Both the position numbers and the translations under genes were made by a program. A model generated the notes under the pieces. The model searched no databases. It was not told the DNA's origin and saw only the letters and a list, made by a program, of their open reading frames with translations. A stretch of 64,000 nt of DNA from contig NC_091273.1 in assembly GCF_042100115.1 (NCBI RefSeq), forward strand, positions 4,402,001-4,466,000, in the 5' to 3' direction. This DNA is from Alternaria dauci (taxonomy: Eukaryota; Ascomycota; Dothideomycetes; Pleosporales; Pleosporaceae). Positions 21,131 through 32,069 of the stretch are shown here, in pieces (position 1 is the first letter of the stretch; each line of letters begins with the position of its first letter).

Positions 21131-21777
21131 TCTATCGCTTCTGATTTCGGTAACGTCTAGAGCATTATGCTCCCTGGCATCAGATTCACCATACCATGTG
21201 TGGTTTTCATGCGATTTGGTTTCTGTTCTTGACTTCTCCTCTATTTCGGATTTGCATATATGGAAGAGCTCACGGTAAAAGGCATTGAATATGCCGCACA
21301 AAAGAGGATATGCGACATGTCAGTTCTGCTTCAATATGGATAGTATGGTTAGGCACTCTGATTAGTGGAATTGACGTGTATAATCATTTATAAACCTGTC
21401 TGTCGGCTCCAGTGATGTAATATCTCCCGGCGCTGGTGCACCTATATGAGCACGCACAACTTACTGGGAGCTCCCAGTCGCCTACAGATATTTGTCTGAG
21501 CTGTATTGCAGATTACCGCGGGGTGGAGAGGCTGTTGGCGCTTGGATGTTCATGACGCCGGCCACCGGTAGCCCCACACTCTATTCGCATATTAAGACCT
21601 ATGCGGGTTCGTCCGCAATGAATGCATGTTGTGATTGGTAGTGCATACGTTTTTCAACGGCAGTTCAACATTCCAAAAATATTGTAAGCCCATAAAGCTG
21701 GAAGAGATGCAATGGACAACACCTCCACACAAGACCACTTCTATACTCTTGCTCAAGTGGCAGAGCTATCTCGCATC
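21131..21777. other. intergenic, 647 bp
   Basis: Between the large SANT-like protein gene and the DUF8021-like gene, both on the plus strand. No conserved ORF or repeat. It should contain a 3' UTR and the promoter of the secreted protein. The frame of the next gene is open back to 21712, but that extension would bury its signal peptide. Confidence 0.5.
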
Positions 21778-22683
21778 ATGCGCTCTTCAATTCTTTTCAG
21801 CGCATCATCGCTACTTCCTCTAGCCATGAGTGCATGCGAACGCGAATTCCTCGCTGCGTTCACATCACTTTACCTAAACGCGCAGACCGTCGGCAATTCA
21901 TCCCTCCTCACCAACTACATGCTGCAAAACTATACCTACTCTGAGAATTTTGCCCCTGCCAATCTCTCCGCGCCAACATCCATCATAAACAAACCGCTCA
22001 ACAGCACCAATTCGCGCGTCTTTCTGGACCCATATCTTTGCAGCGCCTTCACTGAGATCATCGCGCCGGAGCCAAGTCATCCCTATGTTCTTGGCGTGCG
22101 CATCGAGGGGAACGGGAAGTATGTGACGAAGATGGAGACTCTAGTCAGCGATGAGGGAGATTGGCTGTTCAATGCTACAGGCACAGCCTACTGGAACAGC
22201 AAAGAAAGCTGGCCGCCTATCCCGCTTGCAGACCAAGATACCCGCGACGTTATCAAAGCAGCTGGCGATGCGTATTTCGACCGCTTCGGCAACGTCAATG
22301 TCACCGTTCCATTTGGTACGCCATGTGCCAGGCTCGAAGGAGGTGCGTACACCGACACGAACATGACAAATGGAGAAACGTGTCATTTGGGCTTGCCGAG
22401 CACTGTGCATGTTCAGGATCGACGGTATGTGGTTGATGTGGAGATGGGTAGTGTCAATATCTATCTGGGCTTTCCGGGATTGGACAGGGCGAGTGAGACG
22501 CCGGCGCCGGATAGCCATACTTTCCGTGTTGAGAAAGGAAAGATCAGGTATGTGCATACCATCTCGACCTGCGAGCACCCGGGGTGTGGGTTGAATGGCA
22601 CGTACATACCGATCGGTGGGGGCAAGAAGGGCGCGAGAGGTGTTGCCACTACCAGACTTCGGTCAATGAGACGCGGAATGTAG
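21778..22683 (+). CDS. secreted glycoprotein, DUF8021-like
   Basis: A single exon of 301 residues from the ATG at 21778, chosen because it begins a clean signal peptide (MRSSILFSASSLLPLAMSA) with Cys next. The frame extends 22 codons further upstream without a signal. The mature protein has a helical start (CEREFLAAFTSLYLNAQT), an NTF2-like fold region (YVLGVRIEGNGKYVTKMET), WPPIPLADQDTRDVIKAAG, the conserved FGTPCARLEGGAYT, the beta strand RYVVDVEMGSVNIYLGF, and HTFRVEKGKIRYVHTI with a closing Cys pair. Several N-glycosylation sequons occur (NSS, NYT, NLS, NVT). This order matches the fungal DUF8021 extracellular family, whose function is not established. It is convergent with the MFS gene, 60 bp apart. 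Confidence 0.8.
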   Translation: MRSSILFSASSLLPLAMSACEREFLAAFTSLYLNAQTVGNSSLLTNYMLQNYTYSENFAPANLSAPTSIINKPLNSTNSRVFLDPYLCSAFTEIIAPEPSHPYVLGVRIEGNGKYVTKMETLVSDEGDWLFNATGTAYWNSKESWPPIPLADQDTRDVIKAAGDAYFDRFGNVNVTVPFGTPCARLEGGAYTDTNMTNGETCHLGLPSTVHVQDRRYVVDVEMGSVNIYLGFPGLDRASETPAPDSHTFRVEKGKIRYVHTISTCEHPGCGLNGTYIPIGGGKKGARGVATTRLRSMRRGM

Positions 22684-22743
22684 GAAGAAAACCATGTCGC
22701 TTAGGAACATGTTGATGTAGCTTTCGTCGCCTAGCCTACTATT

Positions 22744-24189
22744 CTACACTCGTACCTTGAGATTCAATCCCGTAATGCTCCACCGTCCCACTACCAGGAT
22801 ACAGCTCCCCAGTAACACTGCAGTTCCAGCGAACATTTGCGCACTCAGATAGCCTCCTCCATTACTTTGTATCAGCGCGCCTGCGATCGGCGGCCCAATG
22901 AAAGTGCCCAGTCCAACGATGGCAAGGCCTTGACCATTTCTCGTGCCCACTTTGCTCATGTCCTTTGTCAGTGTAGTCATCGCGGCCGGAAAGATGCCCT
23001 GGAAGCCCGCAACGAAGAAACCATAGCACACAGCCCAAGCATAAAGGCTAGCTTCGCTGTTGACGAGTGGCCAGAAGTAGAGGACAAAAGCGGAAACAAA
23101 ACAAAAAGGGATGAGAATGTTGTATGGCCCAGTGTATTTGTCCGCAAAGTACGAGGGCACAAGGCGACCGAGAACTCCCACACCGTTCAGAACTAAGAGA
23201 ACATTGATGGAGGTACCGTATGGTAAGTTGAGGATGTCGACTGCGAAGGAGGAGATGTAATAGAAGGCGAAATACTGTCCGAGAGCGATGAGGAAGACTC
23301 CAATCAGGAACACGCTGTACGCCAGCTCTCCGAAAGCACTAAGTTCAAGAACCGGACCAGACTTTCTAGGAGGTAGTCGTGGCTTGAGCAGCGAACAGTA
23401 GCATATTCCCATGGCCAGCATCATGAATCCCATCACCCTGACTGTCCAAGGAAAGCCAATCTTGGGAAGTAGCTGTCGCGCGATCGTTGGGTATACCAGT
23501 CCACCTGTTGCGCTTCCTGAGGCCATAATCGCTAGCGCCACACTTCGGTTCTTTGCAAAGTACGTGCTGACCAGCCCCAGAACGGGAGCAAACTGCATAC
23601 CGTTTCCCAGTCCATTCATGACACCCTGCGCAAGGAAGAACTGCCAGTACTTTGTACATAGACTGGTCATGAACATTCCTAGACACGAGATGAGCATGCC
23701 AGGTACGACAGACCAGTAAAAGTATCCCGCGTCAAACAGCCGACCTGTCAACATGCCCAGCGAGAAATGTCCCAGCATCTGGAAGCTTCCGATCCAGGAC
23801 ACGGCTGATGGCTCAAGGCCTAGGTCGAGTGTGTAGTGCTGCTGAAAGACCCCGAATGTGGCAATCATGCCCCATGTGTTGAATATTACGAAGTGACCCA
23901 TGAATGCCTGTACCCAAGCTTTGGTCCCTCCGTCAGGCGGTGGTCCAGGGTCGATGACGGATGCATTTGAACGAGCGGTAATGGTCTTTGCAAGCCCAAT
24001 GACCGACTTCTTTGTACGAGACGCATGAGACGCGTGTGTTGGTATCCTTTCAATCTCCTCGTCTTCATTTCGTGGTGCCGTTCTTGAGGGTACCTTTATC
24101 GATGCGTACGATGCGTCATGGTTGCGTTCGGTGTGCGCTTGTCCGAACTCCGATGTTGTTGCTTTCTCGATATCGCGATTGGCATCCAT
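22744..24189 (-). CDS. MFS transporter, monocarboxylate-porter-like
   Basis: A single exon of 481 residues. A 90-residue hydrophilic cytosolic N-terminus precedes twelve predicted membrane helices, with the first at about PPDGGTKAWVQAFMGHFVIFNTWGM. The PDGG-x-KAW entry to TM1 and the YFAKNRSVALAIMASGSATGG loop are hallmarks of the fungal monocarboxylate-transporter (MCH/MCT) branch of the major facilitator superfamily. Yeast relatives include Mch5 (riboflavin) and other plasma-membrane or vacuolar carriers that do not all move monocarboxylates, so the substrate cannot be assigned. It lies tail-to-tail with the DUF8021-like gene and no biosynthetic cluster surrounds it. Confidence 0.9.
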   Translation of the reverse strand: MDANRDIEKATTSEFGQAHTERNHDASYASIKVPSRTAPRNEDEEIERIPTHASHASRTKKSVIGLAKTITARSNASVIDPGPPPDGGTKAWVQAFMGHFVIFNTWGMIATFGVFQQHYTLDLGLEPSAVSWIGSFQMLGHFSLGMLTGRLFDAGYFYWSVVPGMLISCLGMFMTSLCTKYWQFFLAQGVMNGLGNGMQFAPVLGLVSTYFAKNRSVALAIMASGSATGGLVYPTIARQLLPKIGFPWTVRVMGFMMLAMGICYCSLLKPRLPPRKSGPVLELSAFGELAYSVFLIGVFLIALGQYFAFYYISSFAVDILNLPYGTSINVLLVLNGVGVLGRLVPSYFADKYTGPYNILIPFCFVSAFVLYFWPLVNSEASLYAWAVCYGFFVAGFQGIFPAAMTTLTKDMSKVGTRNGQGLAIVGLGTFIGPPIAGALIQSNGGGYLSAQMFAGTAVLLGSCILVVGRWSITGLNLKVRV

Positions 24190-25072
24190 GTTATTGTGGA
24201 AACAAATATTAGCAGCTGTGCGGTTAACAAAAGATACCGAAAGGTAGAATTCCTAAGACACGGTGTGGCTGGTGAGTGGATATTCGAAAGAAACCCATCG
24301 TTCGGTGTTTTATCCGACGGTCAACCGTCTTTTCCACACATCATTCCCACTCACCGGCCGCGGAAGCTAGCTGAGGTCCGGTACTCCCTCAGGGCTGGGT
24401 ACTAAATCCATCTGCACAATGTGTGTCGGATATCCAATTGCGAAGCCTCGCCTAAGAGTACGGGGAAAGCTTATGGTCGCTTCCCCAAAATTCGGCATTC
24501 TCACCGCATTGGTAATCATGGCGCTAGGCTGCGTTTGGACTCGTGCTGTCGATCTCTTAAGTCGCGCCCTTCGGGTGTCACAAAATGTTGCCGTACAACA
24601 TCATAATCTGCATCATGTTATTGCCAAGTCTTATATTACGCGCTGTCATAGTGTTAGTGCATGCTCCTTTCCGAGAAACTGTGCATGATTAAATGCGCAT
24701 GAGTATATGATTGAAACTACTGTGCCGCCGGTTTCACCGTTGACCTTCTCCGTGGCGAATACGCCACAAGACAAGCAACTTCATTCCGCATAACACACAC
24801 TTGCGTATCAAAAAAAGGAGGCATATTGCATGCTCTGATCGAAAGGTCAGTATGGGCTGAATAGACGCACTAAAATTAGTGACAGTAGTACCTACCCACT
24901 CAATCTTCGGGTTAAAGGGAAGCAAGTTTGCGTGGAGAGGCATTCGCTATCTAAAAGATGCATCATGTTAATCATCAAAAGATACGCCTTGTAGCAGCGC
25001 GACACATAACGACTCTAGTTGAATGGATTCTGGTGATGTACACATCCCCAAACATGCTTCAAAACCGCCGAT
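24190..25072. other. gene-poor interval, 0.9 kb
   Basis: Upstream of the MFS gene and downstream of the cysteinyl-tRNA synthetase gene (both minus strand). Only short ORFs of under 100 residues without domains. No repeat was noticed. Confidence 0.5.
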
Positions 25073-27636
25073 TTATGCCTTCAAATGCTCCTCAAACAAC
25101 TTCTTCTGCTTCTCCCACTCCTTCCTGAGCTTCTTCACCCTTCCTTTAGCCACATCAGCACCGTCTTTGTCCTTGGTCGGCACACCATCCTCATCCCACG
25201 CACTGTACTCATCCGTCTTGAACATATCCTTCGGGTTGATCTTAGCTTGTTCCGCAAGCTTAGCCTTCTTCTCCGCCTCTTCACGTTCACGCTTGAGCTT
25301 TGCTTCGGCCTTTTGACGAGCAATTTCCTCCTTCTGGGAGCGGGCAGCTTGTAGCTCGGCATCAACGGGGCGGACCATGGCGGGAGCGTTCTCGCGGTCC
25401 TCGAGGTAGATACCAAGATCCCAAAGGTGTGTGTCACGCAGTTGGTCGCACAGGTCGAGGTAGTCCTTTGCCGGTGCCTGCTTTTTCGCCAGGTTTTGTA
25501 GTGATTCCTGGAAGGTTGAAAGCACCTCGGCGTATGGGAGTGCTTCTATGTCTTGCTGCTTCGCCGGGGTGTGCTGTCCGATGATGGACTCCAACTTCTC
25601 GTTGAGGTCACCAGCGATGGCATGTTGGCGGACCTGATCGCGTTCTCGCGAGACAGCGTATACGTGCTCCTTGGCAGCAGCCGGAATATCAATGCCAGCC
25701 CAACCAATACCACCATCCCATGGGTCAGCTGAACCGTCCAGGCCAAATATCCGGACCATGCGGGTGATGTAGCGAGCGACGTCAAAAGACACATCGTCAG
25801 ACAGTCCAGCCTTGTCGGCTGAATTGTAGTCCGTGATGAGACTAGATATGGCACGCATAGCTGTGGGTGTGTCGAAAGAGTCGGCTAGAGCACTAAGTCC
25901 AGTGTCAGTGTGAGCCGTAGAGACCACCGAATCGAGTCTTACCTGTGAACCTTCTCCTTCGCAGTTTCAAACGACTTCTTAACCTTTTCGTCTTCCGCGC
26001 CTGTTGAGCTGATGTTTGGATGTACCTCAAGATCCCGAATCTTGTAGAAGAAGTTTGTCACATAGCTTTCCCATGACGAGCCCGACTTTCGCATATCTGG
26101 TGTGATCTCAATGCCGTCATGCCAGCCTCCAAGGAGGAAGATGATACGCAAACTCCGAGCATTCCAGTCGCCACGGCTCAACGCTTCTCGAATAGTTGTG
26201 AAGTTCTTCAAGCTCTTTGACATCTTGGATCCCGAAATGGACAGATGGCCCATATGAAGGAAGTAGTTCACCCACTGCGAACCGCCATCTTTTTGCCAGT
26301 AGGCTTCTGACTGTGCAAGCTCGTTATCGTGATGGGGAAAGCAAAGATCGATGCCTCCGCTGTGAATGTCCATTTGTTCGCCCAAAACGGCCGAAGCCAT
26401 GACAGAGCACTCGATATGCCATCCCGGTCGACCAGGACCCCATGGACTCTTCCATGCTGGCTCTCCCGGTTTCGAAGACTTCCAAAGAGCGAAGTCGGAT
26501 TCGTTGCGTTTTTCGGAAGTCTTGACTGTTGACAAGGCACCTTCGCCATCTGCTTGCAGGTTTGTGTCCCCCCTGTTCCATGGCTCAAGGCGTGCGTAGT
26601 GGTTGCCCTTTATCTTCTCGAAACTCTCAATGTCGAAGTAGACTGATCCATCCGATGTGCTGTAGGCCATGCCGTTCTTGATGATCTTATCTACGAAGGC
26701 GACAATATCGTCGCCGTACTCAGTAACGCGGGTGACGACATCTGGATCGAGGACGTTGAGAGCGCGCATATCCTCATTGAAGCGTGCCTCGTACTTCTTA
26801 GTGAGTGTTGTGAAGACTGAATGGTCACTGGCGTCAATAGTCGAGCCATACAGTGAGTCGAGGTATGGTAACAGGACGTCCTCGGCACCAGCATAGAAGA
26901 TCTCAATGTCTTCGGGTGTACTCTTCGATGGAGCAAGTAATGATGTTACTGCTGTACTGGCTGTTCGGAGATGCATCTTGATCTTCGCCTCCTTGTCACC
27001 AGGTGGGCCAACGCCATCAAGGGACTTTGCCTGGATAACATTGGCATACTTCTCTGCGGATTCGCTGTTGAAACTGCCAATAGTGACGTCTGGACTGAGT
27101 AAGGGTAGGTTCTTCTTGACATATGCGTCAAAGGCTTTGATGGTCGTGTTGATAACTTCTTCCGTCACCGTTGGGTTGTCGGCCTTGAACTTTGCAAGGA
27201 GATGTTGCTGGCGCCCGCGCAGAATAATCTTGTCATCAACGTCTGTGATGTTCTGGACGAACTTCAGCTTGTAGCCATAGTAGTGAGCCAGAATTCTCCG
27301 TAGGATATCGTTTGTGACGTAGTTTCGAGCATGGCCCAAGTGCGCATCATCATAGACTGTAGGACCGCAGCTGTACCACTTCACTTCCTTGCCTTCGGGA
27401 TCGATGGGGATGAAATCGTTCTTTGATCTGGTCAAAGAGTTCCAGACTTTCAACTTTGCTGGACTTGAGCCTTCGGGTTGCTTCCATGGAGGCTGGGTGC
27501 GCGCCGGTGTTGCCATGTTGGCTGCTAACCTTGGCGATATCTGAGTTCGATAGATTTGGCTACAGTTGGTTTTCGAAAGTAGAAGTGGGGAAGACGATTT
27601 AATGGTGCGGGACAAGGACCGAAAAGCAAGTACCAT
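25073..27636 (-). CDS. CRS1: cysteinyl-tRNA synthetase, probable dual cytosolic/mitochondrial
   Basis: Two exons, 27636-25943 and 25892-25073, flank a 50-bp GT-AG intron. From 27636 the product has 837 residues; from the second ATG at 27516 it has 797. The 40 extra residues (MVLAFRSLSRTIKSSSPLLL and following) are a typical mitochondrial presequence, while the second start (MATPARTQPPWKQPEGSS) suits a cytosolic enzyme. Class Ia signatures are present: the HIGH-equivalent HLGHARNYV after SCGPTVYDDA, zinc-site residues including IHSGGIDLCFPHHDNE, and KMSKS in GSKMSKSLKNF. A eukaryote-type Lys/Glu-rich C-terminal extension follows. The enzyme charges tRNA-Cys with cysteine. The first ATG has T at -3 and the second has A at -3 with G at +4, which would allow leaky scanning. 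It is divergent from TRM61. Confidence 0.96.
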
Positions 27637-27923
27637 CAATGTGGCGGGGACGGGACTGGAAGGAGTGACGGGAAGTAGTGCTTGCAGTAAGGCCAGGTGT
27701 AAGTTCAGATGCGGCTTACGGTGAGTCAGTAGTGAAGTTCTGGTCACGTTCTGGTGGTGGTCTCTGGATGAGCAATAAGAACCCCTGTCGGCAGAGCCTT
27801 GGCGCTCCCCTCCAATGGCAATCTCGAAAGCTCCCCGCTGAATATCTTTTTGTTCTGGAGCTCCGAGTCGCGATCGCATCATCTCCACATCTTTTGTCTG
27901 TCGCGACCTGCACATTAGCGCTC
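27637..27923. promoter_or_regulatory. bidirectional promoter, CRS1 / TRM61
   Basis: 287 bp lie between the upstream CRS1 start and the TRM61 start; the distance is 407 bp if the second CRS1 start is used. Both genes act on tRNA. The interval is open in frame with TRM61 back to 27678, but that extension has no conserved features, so I treat it as promoter and 5' UTR. Confidence 0.55.
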
Positions 27924-29480
27924 ATGGCCATTACACCTTCTCCTTTCCTCGACCCAGGAACTTGTGCGACAGCGAACAACCTCGGTGTCATCCAATTGCG
28001 CCGCGACCATCTCATTCCTGCCGTCTTATCACCCGAAGCCGATTCAGACTACCCGGACGGCAAGGTCGAGAACACGCGATTTGGCTCTTTTCCTCACAGC
28101 ACACTTGTCGGTCAGCCATGGGGTACGCAAATTCTTGCGTCAAAGGTCGATACTGGATCGCGCGGAAAAAACAAGAAGCGCAAGAGGGACGCTAAGGATG
28201 AAGGCGAAGAGAAGCCTGCCGCTGAGCAGGAGGTCGAAAAGAGGGATATAGTGAAGGCCGCGGCGGCAAGTAGTGGATTTGCGCATCTTATACCGCCTAC
28301 GCCAGAGACCTGGACAATATCGCTACCGCACCGAACCCAAGTAGTATACACGCCCGATTACAGCTACATCCTACAAAGACTGCGCGCAAGGCCAGGCGAC
28401 CATATTATTGAGGCTGGCGCAGGAAGTGGAAGCTTCACGCACGCAGCGATACGAGCAGTCTACAACGGCTACCCTGGGACGCAAAATACTGCGACCGAGA
28501 CCGAGACGAACGGGGATGAAGAAAATGCTGTAGGCATCTCCAAGAAGAGGAAGCGCAACACGAGGACTGGTGGCGTATACAGCTTCGAATACCACGAACC
28601 GCGCGCCAATCAACTCAAGGTTGAAATCAAGGATCACGGCCTGGATCCGCTAGTCACAGTAACGCATCGCGACGTATACAACGACGGCTTTGGCCTAGAC
28701 GATGCGACAGGCCCGGATGCTGATTGTGTCTTCCTCGATCTGCCAGCCCCATGGCACGCTCTCAAGCACCTCACGCGCACACCCCCTTCATCCGCAGTAC
28801 TGAAGTCTGTCGCTTCAGATCCATCGACACCAGCTCCCTCGGACGACCCTACATTCCCTACCGCCGAAGCGCAATCGACCACCGCATCCTCGTCGAAGCC
28901 TTTCCGCAGCCCCCTCAACCCACGCAATGCAGTCCGCATCTGCACATTCTCCCCTTGCATCGAGCAAGTCACAAAGACCGTCTCTGCCCTCCGCACCCTC
29001 GGCTGGGTTGAAATAGACATGGTAGAGATTCAGGCCAAGCGCCTCGACGTACGTCGAGAGCGCGTAGGTCTGCAAGAAGAAGGCGTCCGCGGCGGCAACG
29101 CACATCCCGCGAATGTTCAGGAAGCGGTACAAAGACTGAGGGACGTAGAAGGCCGTGCAGCCGTGTTCCACAGCATGCAGCGCGAGAAGCAGGTCGAGGT
29201 TATGCGGAAAGCCGAGGCGCGGAAACGGGGTGAGGCTGTGGGCGAGGATGGTGAGGTAGCCAAGGGCAAGAAGAAGATGGAGGGCGTGCCGCCAAGTAAG
29301 CATGACAGGCTCGCGCAGACGAAGAAGGAGTTGGAAAATCGGACGCTGTTCAAAGAGGGTAGGCTGGTGCATAGGACGGAGCCGGAGCTCAAGACGCATA
29401 CTTCGTACCTTGTCTTTGCTGTGTTACCACGAGAGTGGACCAAGGAAGATGAGGAGAAGGCGAAGAGGAAGTGGGGTTGA
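27924..29480 (+). CDS. TRM61: tRNA (adenine-58-N1) methyltransferase catalytic subunit
   Basis: A single exon of 518 residues from MAITPSPFLDPG. The N-terminal beta domain contains LVGQPWGTQI, then a Lys/Glu-rich insert (KNKKRKRDAKDEGEEKPAAE) that may act as a nuclear signal. The Trm61 signature follows: TWTISLPHRTQVVYTPDYSYI, the SAM-binding loop IIEAGAGSGSFTHAAIRAV, YSFEYHEPRANQLKVEI, and the catalytic-region DCVFLDLPAPWHAL. It is longer than yeast Trm61 (383) because of three charged or Ser/Pro-rich insertions, as is usual in filamentous fungi. With Trm6 it makes m1A58 in the T-loop of tRNAs, including initiator tRNA-Met, in the nucleus. It is divergent from cysteinyl-tRNA synthetase and convergent with the PhoD gene. 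Confidence 0.95.
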   Translation: MAITPSPFLDPGTCATANNLGVIQLRRDHLIPAVLSPEADSDYPDGKVENTRFGSFPHSTLVGQPWGTQILASKVDTGSRGKNKKRKRDAKDEGEEKPAAEQEVEKRDIVKAAAASSGFAHLIPPTPETWTISLPHRTQVVYTPDYSYILQRLRARPGDHIIEAGAGSGSFTHAAIRAVYNGYPGTQNTATETETNGDEENAVGISKKRKRNTRTGGVYSFEYHEPRANQLKVEIKDHGLDPLVTVTHRDVYNDGFGLDDATGPDADCVFLDLPAPWHALKHLTRTPPSSAVLKSVASDPSTPAPSDDPTFPTAEAQSTTASSSKPFRSPLNPRNAVRICTFSPCIEQVTKTVSALRTLGWVEIDMVEIQAKRLDVRRERVGLQEEGVRGGNAHPANVQEAVQRLRDVEGRAAVFHSMQREKQVEVMRKAEARKRGEAVGEDGEVAKGKKKMEGVPPSKHDRLAQTKKELENRTLFKEGRLVHRTEPELKTHTSYLVFAVLPREWTKEDEEKAKRKWG

Positions 29481-29640
29481 AACATACTATAGCATTGGGC
29501 CTATGACAGCAATGAAAGATACCCAGATTTCTGATCACTGTTCTTAAGAAAGAGATGGATTATAATTTCCTCCTGATGAAGCACATCTACTTAACGCCAG
29601 ATCCACAAGCCTTCTTACTATCTCCCCATACGCTCATCCA

Positions 29641-31543
29641 TTATCCCCAAACAGCATCCTTCGCCCGATGGCTTCCACTCCTTCCCGGCGGTGTGCTGAT
29701 GGAATGTGTCCAAGCCTCGTTACCATCGATGAACAGCCGATAGTTGACAAAGCTCTGCTCACCGTGCTCAGGCGTAGTAATCTCCACAGCACCAAACTTG
29801 CTGTTACCGTCTGGAAGGTACTTGAGACACACGTCCTCGTCATCAGTCTCCTTGTATGTGCGGAAGGGCAAGTAGAACATGCTCAACGGACTGGTGCTGA
29901 ATTCGTGTACCGTAGCGCTGGTAGGCCACTTGCCATCCTTGGGAGGTGGGAAAGAAGTAGCAGCGAACTCGTGACGATCACCGCTGAGAACTACGACGCC
30001 GATGTCATGCGTGGAAGAGAGGTCCCATGCTGCTTCCAGTATACGTCTGCGCTCATACAAATGTCCACCCCAAGTGTCTTCTGACCCAAACTGCCAGTTC
30101 TTGGTAAAGGGTGTGCCAGTCACAATGAACTTCCAGTGAACACCTGGAGGTGGCACTTTATGAATCCAGGCGAGTAGGTCGGAGAGTTGTTGAGCTCCGA
30201 GCATAGTCTTCGAGGGGTCGGAAGCGTCCTTGCTCGCAGGGGTACGGTACCGGCGGGTGTCGAGAAGAAAGAACTCGGCGGGACCTTGGGTGAACGAGAA
30301 GTAGGTGACTCCTTCGCGGTGAGGAGGCGGGTTGGGAGCGGCGTTGTAGTGCGTGAAGGCGTCGTATGCTGGGATTGCTACGCCCGTCATGTTGCTGTTC
30401 CAGTCGTTGTGAATCTCGTGGTCGTCGATGACATGAATCCATGGCAGATTCTCGCTCACTGCTGGCCATGATGGCGACGAGTAAACCTGACGGTACTCGC
30501 GTCTATATGTCTCAACGTCGCTGCCCTGTCGATGTGGGACATCCACGTAAATGAAGTCGCCAAGAAAGAGCATGAAGTATGGCTTCAGCTCTGGCAGCCA
30601 ACGCGCAAGATGTTTCATGCCTGGAAACTCGAGAGGGTGTTGGAACGGTGTGTACGGCACGCGGGGCTTGATGCAGCTCGAGTGCACAAAGGTATATTTA
30701 TTGTCCTTCAGCGTCGATATGTGGCCTGGTCGTGGGGCGGTTGTGAAGGTGCCCGTTATGTTCTCACGCGAAGTCTCAACGATGTACTCGTACGGCAGGT
30801 CGGGTCGTAGGTGCTCGATATTCATGACAGTTGTAAAGTCGGTCTCGTTCGTCAGCCAGTTTTCAGGTTGGCTGGCGCGGTGCGTCTTGTGCATCCACGA
30901 GCGTTCCGTGCCGTCGATTGAGCGATAGAGGACTTTCACGTCAAAGGCATACGGCTCGCGTACCAAGATCTTTGCGCTGTTCTCTGACACGTATCCCACA
31001 CGCGCAAAACTCGCGTCGTGGCATTGGTGGAGCAATGGAGCGCGATAGACCACATCCAGGGCCATGGCAATCAACGCCATGTTGATGCCAAAGGTGATCC
31101 AGCTCCACATGGCTGACGAAGGGCTAGGAAGCCCAGTGAGTAGCGTACGCAGCACTTTGGGCTCCCTCTCCTCATACTGGATAGTCTCTTCGACGTCGAG
31201 CTCCTGCAGTGGCCCCTCATCTGCGCCGTCGATGAGTTGTACGTCCTCGCTGGAGTCATCGCCGCGTCCTCCAACAGTCTCCTTGACGATAATGTCGAGT
31301 TCATCGGAAATGATCTTGTACTGCGCCGTGTCCTGGAAGCTGGTGAGGAAAGAAGGGATGTAGACGAGCGTGAGCGCGGTCGCAAGTGCAGGAACGATGG
31401 TTGTGGGTATCTGCGGGCTGATTAGCTACACGCACCTAGCTATTGGCCTCTGTCCATGTACATACCCATCGCAGAAAGATCCATATGCTCAGACGAAGTG
31501 CCAAAGAGCTGATGAGCGTGAGAACATCGCTCGCAGATGCCAT
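29641..31543 (-). CDS. PhoD-like metallophosphatase, membrane anchored
   Basis: Two exons, 31543-31466 and 31410-29641, flank a 55-bp intron and give 615 residues. Translation begins MASASDVLTLISSLALRLSIW, and the junction continues a hydrophobic segment (IPTTIVPALATALTLVYIPSF). Another hydrophobic stretch follows near residue 130 (MWSWITFGINMALIAMALDVV). The remainder is the PhoD catalytic domain with its metal-binding motifs: LFLGDFIYVDVP, HVIDDHEIHNDW, and VVLSGDRHEFAATS. PhoD-like enzymes are phosphodiesterases or alkaline phosphatases that use Ca/Fe. In fungi, members sit in or face the secretory pathway or the wall; the exact substrate is unknown. It is tail-to-tail with TRM61 at 160 bp. 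The 590-codon second exon has an open frame upstream of its first ATG, which is why the small first exon is needed. Confidence 0.9.
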
Positions 31544-32069
31544 GTTTGCTCAGCGATAAGCATCACCCGGCAGCCAGAGACCAGAGGTTGGACAGAGAGA
31601 GATGCGCGTCTGCGATGCTTGTGAAAGCGGAGCCGTCACGCCAGACACGCGAATCACCATGACGTCGCTCGCCGCTAACGAGCTAGCGCATCTGCGACGC
31701 GATGGGCAACACTGACAGCGACACGACTGTTCTTCCTTACGCATATCCCAGAGGTCACGACGCTATCGTGGAAATCGCATCAGAAACTTTGTGGTGCTTG
31801 GTATTCTGGGGAAGTGGTCTCCCCCGTCGCTTCCCAGTTAGGCCACAAGTCCTTAGCACGCCCAGAGTCTGTCACACACAATTGTATGCAACGTTGCTGC
31901 TATTTGATCATGTCTCGTAAGCACTTCATTGGACGGTGGTGGTGGCTGTGTTCTATCTGCTTGGTTAAGCGACCAGGCTGAACCCCTCGCTTCATCTAAC
32001 CTGATCTCGGGTTTTCACCGGTTGGATCACATCCTCTGTCCTCTCGCATGGCTTCCTTTACCTTGCGAC
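31544..32069. other. intergenic between PhoD and HET genes, 526 bp
   Basis: Divergent interval holding the 5' regions of both genes. Short ORFs only; nothing recognisable. Confidence 0.5.

Noticed and set aside
27678..27923. In-frame N-terminal extension of TRM61 (82 residues)
   Set aside because: The sequence is not conserved in type, and MAITPSPF at 27924 fits the family start. The extension would take up nearly all of the divergent promoter.
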